Shown in pieces: positions 56,877 to 64,000 of a DNA stretch of 64,000 nucleotides. The notes below the pieces were generated by a model. That model searched no databases, had not been told where the DNA came from, and saw only the letters and a program-made list of their open reading frames with translations. Source of the stretch: Klebsormidium nitens (lineage: Eukaryota; Streptophyta; Klebsormidiophyceae; Klebsormidiales; Klebsormidiaceae); contig DF237097.1 of the NCBI GenBank assembly GCA_000708835.1, positions 1 through 64,000 of the forward strand, given 5' to 3'. The position numbers and the translations under genes were made by a program. Numbering within the stretch: the first letter of the stretch is position 1; each line of letters starts with the position of its first letter.

Positions 56877-58747
56877 TCTTTAGGCTTCCGTCTGGTGTAA
56901 ATTAAAGAGTGCTAACCTGGCTTTTTAGTTTGAAGAGTGAGATAAGATTGCCCTACAAAATAGTTGTTCGTGCCCGTTGCGAGTTATGATTCATTACATT
57001 GGATGAGCTTGGGGCCTATGGCTGCGCGCAGGCACGGACTCTTGCTGAAGAGATTTGAAAAGCAATTTGCATAAAAGCGAAACTTCTGTAGAGCTGGTTA
57101 GAGGATTTTGTGCACACATATTGCATTTTGAATCTGCCTGTACATGTGACAGAATGCATGGAATTCTTTATCTCAACTTGACCCCCTTGATCGGAACACG
57201 TATTGAAACTCCGAGACGACAGGTGCTTCTTTCGGCTTGGCCGAATTACTAAGGTGCCATGTTCCATATGTAGATAATTCATCCGAGATCCCGACACGAG
57301 AACGTTGTGCAAGGTCTTGTGTCACTCTTCCGGGGCAAACCTTTGCTAGACAACAGGAAACGAACAAAGTTGAGTCGGTGCACAGGTGCACAGGTGCACA
57401 TGTTGGAAGCCCTCTTACGTAGGCCGGTGATCTGCTTGTGTACAACAGATCGACTCTTAAGCCTATGTACCATGAGCTTCACATGGTTCTGTGATCCGAC
57501 ATGCTGCCGTGCATATCGGCCCATGGCTGCGTGATCAAACTATGTACTTCGTTCGATCCTCGATGCATGCTGCTCATGCAAGCATGCTTTCGACTTGAAC
57601 ATATGCAAGTGGAGCCGGCCGGGCGCGATTGCTGTGAATTATAATCAATGATATGAGCGGTAATACAAGGGCAACGATAAGTGCGCAAAAGTGGACCGGC
57701 GTCATTGGGCTATATAAATTCAAAGGTACCGTCTTGGCGCTCAAGGAATCATAAGCTGCATTTGCAGCATGTCCAACAGCTCTAACTCTTTCTATGACAC
57801 CGTTCAAACCAGTCGTTTGGATCCTTCGGGGGGCGTTGTGGCATGTAGAAGTGGCACTTCACCGCAATGGCATGTGCAATGCCCACATGCCTGGCCGTTC
57901 GACGCAGTGTACCCGGCATGGACTTGGACGGGCCTCACCGTTCAATGCTCGGATGCATGGACCCGCCTCGATTGGCGGTGAAATCTTGCAAAGGCCTTTT
58001 CGCCCAAAGAAGCAAAGAACCGCTACTCCACTTGATAATCAAACATTATCCGTCAATACACGCATCAATTCTAATCGCTGTACACCCCAAACAGCCTTAG
58101 GGGACCCGCAATTGTTGCCTTGTTGCAGGACTTAGTGACCTCATGTGACTTGCTGTCGATCACCGTCGATTAAAAACTCATCTGTGATTGCTCGACATCT
58201 GCCGAAACTTCACGAATTCGGTTGCCGAAGATATACTTAAGCGCCCCTCGTGTGAACGAAGTTTTGGGCCTCTACAGGGCCTCTACTGGGTCCGATTAGA
58301 ATATTTGTAGCTGCGCTCCCTACGCCATCCGCCTACTCAGGTGCTTCGTCCCTGCAGGATTGGAATCTGCGGTGCTGTGAACGGGAAACGAGATTGACAC
58401 AGCAGCACAACACAAGGATGAATGTAACCGATTCGAATGCTCAAAATCATATGCAACATGCTAGAGTTCGTATCGTGTCATGATTCTGGCAAAATGAGCT
58501 GGAAGAGGACTCCTCTAGGATATACGTCAGCAAGCTTGACTCAGCAGATTGAAAGGTAAAACGACACAGGAACTTCAGCGACAGTTTCTAAGGTGCAAGA
58601 CTTGACAACACGGAGACTTCTGGATGGATCTGAGGCTGCACAACACATGCATAAGAAGGACTTCGACAATGGGCGTAGACCATGAAATGCAAACGTTCAC
58701 TTTGACGTTTCGTGCGTCAAGAGTCTCTGAGCCAAGGCTGGATTTAC
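56877..58747. other. Convergent intergenic region, with a TATA-linked small open frame
   Basis: About 1.9 kb. A GTGCACAG repeat, with three tandem copies of GTGCACAG or a near variant, lies at about 57378-57400. A TATATAAA box at 57711-57718 precedes an ATG at 57769 that opens a 70-codon frame to 57981. The peptide is Trp- and Ser-rich with no known motif. Nothing else is supported. Confidence 0.4.
57711..57981 (+). promoter_or_regulatory. TATA box with a downstream 70-codon open frame (uncertain small gene)
   Basis: TATATAAA stands 51 bp upstream of an ATG that starts a 70-codon frame. The spacing is suitable for a compact promoter, but the peptide has no recognisable feature and a frame of this length arises often by chance. 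Kept as a possibility only. Confidence 0.2.
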
Positions 58748-60316
58748 TCACTGTTTGACGAGGCTTTCTAGAAAGACTTGCAGGGCCGCCGTGTAGGGCC
58801 TCGCAATCTTATACGAGCTGTAGCCGACAGCGAAGATGAGGGAGAAGGCGCAGATGTCTGTTCACAAGTCAAGGATGTACAACTTGCGTGGAAGGAGGGT
58901 GTAACTCTCAGGTCGAAAGTTTCAACGTGCATGACAGCTGGAAAGAGACACTCTAAAAACGAGCCTCTCATATTGAGTTGCGAAAAAAACACACTTGAGA
59001 TGTTACAGATTCGAAGGTTGGATCGACGAATCTGCTGCCGAATACAATGATTGACCCTCTGTCTCGGATTGAAGAACGCCATATGTGCCACCTCCAAGAA
59101 ACTTGAAACGTTTCAAGGACGATCGTCAGATCATCATGAAAAGAAGGGCCGTCGGCACGTGGTCTGCATTGCGTGTGCCTGGGAAATTCGACCAACTTAT
59201 CATGTGAACAACGCTTTGGTCAGCAAGCAAGTATGAAACGACTTGAGAGATGCACCTCAATCTCAAAACAAGCAATAAGATGCACGGAACGTCAATCTCT
59301 CAGCCAGAGCAGCTGTTGGACGATTTTGGAGGATACTAAAGAGCCACCGCTCCCATCGGTCCAGCATGTACAGCCCAAAAGTGACGTTGTACTGGAAGAT
59401 CTTCACATCGATCCAGTGAACAACCTGCCCAACCAAGCCCAGTTTCCGCTGCTCCTCTTGCTCCGTCACCTGATCGGAGGCCAGCTCCCTTTTTGTGGTG
59501 GACGGAAGCTCATCCTGCAAAGCACGGCGTATGGGGAGATATTGACAGTTCGCTAGAGTGCTTTTGCAAGTTTGCGCCCCCGTTGGTGCTTTCAACGTGC
59601 AAACGAAGTTGCTATCTTTGGATGGTACAGAAGTAGAAGTTGGCTGGTGGCGGTGAACAGATTTGGGCATGTCTGCTTGGCTTCCTTTTCTGCCACTCTA
59701 TCTAAACGCACTCTTCCCTGCGCCACTTTCATATTGCACAGGGGCACTGGTTCAAAAGCTTTCAATCAAGTTTGCAATTCACATATTCAGTCCAAACTTT
59801 GAGATCTACTGGCACTGTTAAACTTCTTCTGATTCGTTTCAACCACACACTTTGCTAGGCATATGCATAGCCCCAACACAAGGTCTGTGGATAATTGAGA
59901 TTGATTTACGGATTCAACCACCTTCTATCAGCCAGCTGCGGCGTTTTTCGAGTGCGGACCCCCCACTAGCGTCTTGTTAGAAGCCCGGCACCGGGACTTC
60001 AGCTGAGCTGGTGGTGTGAATATATTGAAGGTGCACCAATCCATGTACTCAAATCGGGCTTGAATGGAAGACGAGCATAACAACAATCACAAACTTAAGC
60101 ACTTACCTGTGCTGACGCGTACACGTTGGCTTCTTGCTTTGCAGCGGGCTGTGCGCCCTTCTCTTTCTTCTTCCGAGAACTTTTTGGGCTCTGCACATCA
60201 GGCACGGCAATGTCTTCTTCTGAGGGCGCCTTCCCCTTGCTTTTTCGGCGTTGTTTGGACCGCGTCCTGACGCCTTCGTCTGGCTCAGGACTGTCCAGCA
60301 CCGCAAACGAGTTCAT
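58748..60316 (-). CDS. ssSPT: Small subunit of serine palmitoyltransferase (ssSPT) with N-terminal extension, three exons
   Basis: Exons in coding order are 60316-60107, 59514-59337 and 58857-58748, joining in frame to 165 residues. The core WIDVKIFQYNVTFGLYMLD followed by RWERWLFN is the conserved motif of plant ssSPT proteins, whose Asn at the exon 2-3 junction is restored only by the chosen splice. A hydrophobic segment (ICAFSLIFAVGYSSY) follows, matching the single membrane span. These small ER proteins activate the LCB1-LCB2 serine palmitoyltransferase, the first step of sphingolipid synthesis. Known plant members are about 56 residues. Here a hydrophilic ~95-residue extension, lysine-rich and starting MNSFAVLDSPEPDEG, precedes the core. 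All three exons agree in phase, but the first exon could belong to a separate transcript. Head-to-head with CLP1. Confidence 0.82.
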
Positions 60317-60936
60317 TGCCCCTGACACCCAAAGCAAAGCCTGATTCGTGTGTATTCCGCTGCCTTTGAGATCTAGAGCTCCACTTGTGCCTGATTTGCA
60401 AATCTCTCTTCCGATTGAATTGCGCGCTCTCAATGGAGACCCTGCGAAGGCTGCAAAATCTAGAATGTCTTCTTCGGCGCAGGCCTGAGCAACTAAGCGT
60501 GAAAAAGCATCCGTTTGACAGCCGCAATTTGGAAAGCAAGACGATATCCAGGTAAGGACAACAGCAGAGCGCCTTCAGCAGAAGAGCGCTTCCGAATGCA
60601 CGAAGGCTGACATCACGTTCCAGCAGCAAATGGGGCGCCAGGCTGGCGCCAGCTTTCTGGCGCCGAATCTGAGCATTCGGCTCGGCTTTTAGGGTTCTAC
60701 AGATCAATCTAAGGTTTAGGGTTCCCATCTCTCCACTTCCGTACTTGGAGCCAGAACAGATCTCCAGATTGGGGCGTTGTGGCGCTTGGAGTTGGAGTAT
60801 TCAAGCCAATCGCAGCTCTGAACAAACTTCTCAACTGAACAAAACGGGATCAGCGCTTTGGCATGTGCATTTCTCACTGCAACGACACGCCAAGGTCAGG
60901 AAGAGCTTTTCGCGAGATTCTATTCTTTTAGTTACA
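60317..60936. promoter_or_regulatory. Divergent interval between ssSPT and CLP1
   Basis: 620 bp separate the start codons. No clear TATA box was seen. Near 60636-60668 the words GGGGCGCCAGGC, GGCGCCAGC and GGCGCCG form a small cluster of GGCGCC palindromes of unknown role. Confidence 0.4.
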
Positions 60937-63900
60937 ATGTTAGCACCATTCGCTGCAAACAATGGCTTCCCTGCAGACAGCAAGGTCTACAAGTTGGAGA
61001 AAGAGAGTGAGCTGAGATGCGAGGTGAGAGATCGACAGACAATGCTGTGAACGAGTCTGGAGAATGACCGTCCTGCAATTGATGGTCTTGGTGTTGTCCT
61101 GGGTGCTTCAAATTGACGAGCTTCGATCAATTTTTGCAGCTTTTATGATCTTCAAAAGTGTCATTTCAAGGCTTCTTCTAGCTTTCTTGAAGATAGAGAT
61201 CTTGCGCACATCAACCACATCAACCACTACCAAATCACTTTCATATGCCGCCTTGAGTTTATGGCACTAATTGCAATCCGCTTTTGGTCATATTATCTTG
61301 CTCGAGCACAAGTGAAGTCATGTCTTGCAGATGGACCAGGTTCTGCTTGGTTTCATTGGGTCAGACTTTATGTTACTGACTGAAACGTGGTCATGACAGC
61401 GAGCACGCACTGTGTGAAGGGGCTAGGATGAGTGCTTGAAAATGGTATGAGCAACACAATGTCACTTGATGTAATTTTAAGACATAAGCACGACGTTTGC
61501 AGGTCCCTTGGGATGGCCAGCTGACCGTAAAGCTGCTGGAGGGCGTTGCAGAGATCTTTGGGACCGAGATTGCTCAAGGCCAGGAGCTGCACTACAGAGG
61601 TGGCGACAAGTTTGCTGTAGGCGCACTGATTGATCCTTCTATTCTCCTTCAATCCTTGCCTGCTAATTCGCCTTTGCTGTAGTCCCAGGAAATGACTTGC
61701 ACCTCAGAGGTCAACCCCCCACAATCGGAGGCAATCTCAAAGTGAAAGCTTTCATCAAGTAGTTCAAGCTTTAAAAGAAACCTCAGATCCACTCGTTAAA
61801 GGAATGGTGGCACAGATAAAGCATAGACTACTCCAAAGAAACTTGTTTCGAGTCTTGGACACTGTATCAATGCAAATTGCGCTTTGCAGGTGTTTACATG
61901 GTATGGCGCTACTGTGGAGATAACTGGTCAGCCAGAGGTCAGCTATGTGGCAGATGAGGTGAGGCGTCAAGTTGACCACCTCAGCGCAGATGCCATAACA
62001 ACTGAGAAGATGTAGTTTAATCAGAGCTTGATGAAAAGGCTTTACTTTAAGAAGTGCAGCTGTAGCAAGGAAGAAGGATATGCAAGCATCCACTCATTGT
62101 TGCTTTGAAGATAGAACCTAGCCTTGCTTTTCTGGAACCAAAGGCAGATTCCACAATCGGGTTTGGGAACTGCGCTTCAAGGGCCCGACTTTTGCCATCT
62201 CTCCAGATACAGGTCCATAGTCGTTCAAAGCTTCAGAGAAAGGCAATTTGCTGACCCCCCGCAGACTCCAATGGTGAGCTACGTCAACACGCACGCAGTC
62301 CTGGAAGCCCGACGGCAGTCTGCTCGCGAAGCGTCCAGCGTCGACGGCGGTGCTGCTGGGGAGGAGACGCAGGGGCCGAGGACCATCATCGTTGGACCAA
62401 CGGATTCAGGTGCATGTTTTGTTCCCAGCCTCCTTCCCTGATTGGGGTGATGATGAGAGGCCCTAAAAATGGACTTGATGCTCCAGCCAGGCCCTGCTTT
62501 ACGAGCTCGGACCCCTTCAGAGGAGACACGTTTTTATATGCGTTGCTCGTTGTTCCTCAGGAACGCGAGAGGGTAGGACATGACCTTTTTCTTCTTCGAG
62601 TCTTTCTGATGCAGCGACCGCCTGCGACGCTTATTCCCTATTTCCCTGTGCTTGGTCGTCGCTTTTCGGCCGATCTGAATTATCCATGGGCGTTTCGGAA
62701 TCATGGCGTACTCCTCAAGGGCTTTATTCTGTATTATCATTCAAAAGAGAAGTCGTTGTCCCTTTTCCTTATTTTGTCAGGGACTTCCCTCTCGTCCCTC
62801 GTCAGTCCCCTCTATTCCTCTCCTTCTTTTCCTACCACAGGCAAGAGCACGCTCTGCAAGATTCTCCTCACCTACGCCGCCCGCCTTGGCTGGAAGCCCA
62901 CTCTAGTTGACCTCGACATCGGGCAGGGCCAGATCAGCATCCCGGGAACCATAGCAGCTACGCTCGTCGATAAGCCGGTGGACCCAATCGAGGGATACGA
63001 GATGGAGTCCCCGCTCGTATACTTCTACGGCCACGTGAGCCCGTCCGAGAACCCGGACCTGTACAGAACGCAGGTGGAGCAGCTGGCGAGCATGCTGGAG
63101 CGGCGGTTTGCGGGGAGCGCTGAGTATCGGAACGCCGGTGAGGTGTCCAAAGAAAGTCGGGGACCGTTCCTTTGTCGTAACCCTTTTCTTTTCGTCCGAA
63201 AACCTTTTCCTGTTGTCGATTAGCTTTTGAACTTTCTGACCTACTGCCTCCGTCAAAGTGCTTGCTTTCCTGTGGGACAGCCTGTCCAGAGTACGATCTG
63301 CTTCATTCGAACTGCAGACACAGAAACGAAATAGTTTTTCCGTCTTTGTTTCCAGATCCCAAAACGGATTCAAAGTCCTTTATGTTCCGCTTCGAAATAC
63401 TCTGGGTGATACCTTTCATCCAAATTGTTGGGTCTCCCTGTCTGAACGACATTCTTGCGTCCGCACAACATCTCCTCCGAACATGGTAGCCTGTCCGAAC
63501 AGCACTCCTTTTCGTCAAACCAGCACTGCTTACGTCCGAACAACAGTCATTTCCGTCCGAACGGCACTCCCTCCGTCCGAAAAGAGTCCCTTTCCGTCCG
63601 AACAGCAACTCCTTCCCGTCTGAATCGAACTCCGTTCCGTCCGAACAGGCGCCGTCATTAACGCCATGGGCTGGGTCGAGTCCCTCGGCTACGAGCTGCT
63701 CCTCCACGCCATCGAGACCTTCCGCATCGACGTCGTTCTCGTTATCGGCCAAGAGCGCCTCTTCAGCCAGCTGTCGTCACAATTCCACGGGCGCACGCGA
63801 CCCGACGGGAGCCGAATCGACGTCGTGAAGCTGAACAAGTCCGGAGGAGTTGTGAACCGCAACCCGAAGCACCGGCAGCGCACGCGCACCTCGCGCGTGC

Positions 63901-63971
63901 GAGAGTACTTCTACGGCATCGCTGGGGACCTGAGCCCGCACGCGATGACCGTCAGTTTTGCGGACGTCCAG
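60937..63971 (+). CDS. CLP1: CLP1 polyribonucleotide 5'-hydroxyl kinase, 3' end outside the window
   Basis: Six exons are visible: 60937-61023, 61503-61616, 61890-61958, 62265-62409, 62841-63137 and 63649-63971, the last ending in a donor (CAG then GTGAGG), so more exons lie to the right. The 345 residues read contain the N-terminal domain (KVYKLEKESELRCE, LLEGVAEIFGTE, FTWYGATVEI), then the P-loop GPTDSGKST near residue 134, split by intron 4, and the kinase core LVDLDIGQGQISIPG, SPLVYFYGHVSPSENPDLY, INAMGWVESLGYELLLHAIE, VIGQERLFSQL and VVKLNKSGGVV. CLP1 is a subunit of pre-mRNA cleavage factor II and, in animals, of the tRNA splicing endonuclease complex. The C-terminal domain is missing only because the window ends. 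Intron 5 ends in a minisatellite of acceptor-like units. Confidence 0.96.
63437..63648 (+). repeat. Minisatellite of ~20-bp units ending at the CLP1 exon 6 acceptor
   Basis: About ten diverged units built on TCCGTCCGAACAGCACTCC run head to tail up to the splice acceptor, which is itself the CCGTCCGAACAG of the last unit. Several inner units keep the same GAACAG and so resemble acceptors. It is the clearest short-period case of repeated acceptor sequence in the window. Confidence 0.85.
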
Positions 63972-64000
63972 GTGAGGGCTGGGGGACGCAGGATTTCATG

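Noticed and set aside
1-64000. tRNA, rRNA or snRNA genes
   Set aside because: I looked for paired A-box/B-box words and conserved rRNA/snRNA cores while reading and recognised none; a covariance-model search would be needed to exclude them.

Overview
This window is nuclear DNA of a photosynthetic eukaryote. Genes are broken by many short to medium GT-AG introns (54 placed here), there are no operons, and base composition looks near 50% GC. The encoded proteins are green-lineage in type: a plastid ADP-glucose pyrophosphorylase small subunit, a PTST-type CBM48 starch-granule protein with a transit-like N-terminus, a plastid GNAT acetyltransferase and a plant-type small subunit of serine palmitoyltransferase. 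My best guess is a streptophyte alga such as Klebsormidium, but this rests on gene content and intron density, not on a database match.

Layout, left to right. 1-564: a terminal exon of an unidentified + strand gene, perhaps a TFIIIC subunit. 2059-4761 (+): a Rossmann methyltransferase-like protein. 6164-8276 (-): a plastid GNAT acetyltransferase. 8846-10084 (+): an intronless F-box/LRR-like protein. 11811-19112 (-): AATF/Che-1/Bfr2. 19759-27134 (+): a PTST2/3-like starch protein. 27135-30605: a gene-free region with an unusual GGTACC-rich island. 30606-40936 (+): an FBXO21-type F-box protein with SirB1-like and YccV domains. 42274-44904 (-): a dual-specificity phosphatase with a long tail. 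45723-53431 (+): the ADP-glucose pyrophosphorylase small subunit. 54866-56876 (+): a secreted orphan. 58748-60316 (-): a serine palmitoyltransferase small subunit. 60937 to the right edge (+): CLP1, truncated by the window end. Every exon chain below was joined by hand from splice signals and reading phase, and all keep frame.

Functional links. Two starch genes (granule initiation and ADP-glucose supply) lie within 35 kb. AATF (ribosome biogenesis), CLP1 (RNA 3'-end and tRNA processing) and a possible TFIIIC subunit are housekeeping RNA genes. Four neighbouring pairs are head-to-head with 569-818 bp between start codons, which suggests shared promoters. One of these intervals carries a copy of a short inverted-repeat transposon whose second copy is in an AATF intron.

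The most unusual observation is that exon edges are 'echoed' in adjacent introns. In at least five genes (AATF, the PTST-like gene, FBXO21, the pyrophosphorylase gene and CLP1) a segment carrying a splice junction and some exon sequence, or the acceptor region alone, is repeated in tandem in the intron beside it. The copies are decayed and have a period of about 20 to 180 bp. The clearest case is five copies of about 144 bp upstream of PTST exon 6, of which three (and a fourth with one base changed) keep CAG next to GTGAGC and so carry both an acceptor and a donor. This is the signature expected from intron creation or growth by tandem duplication.
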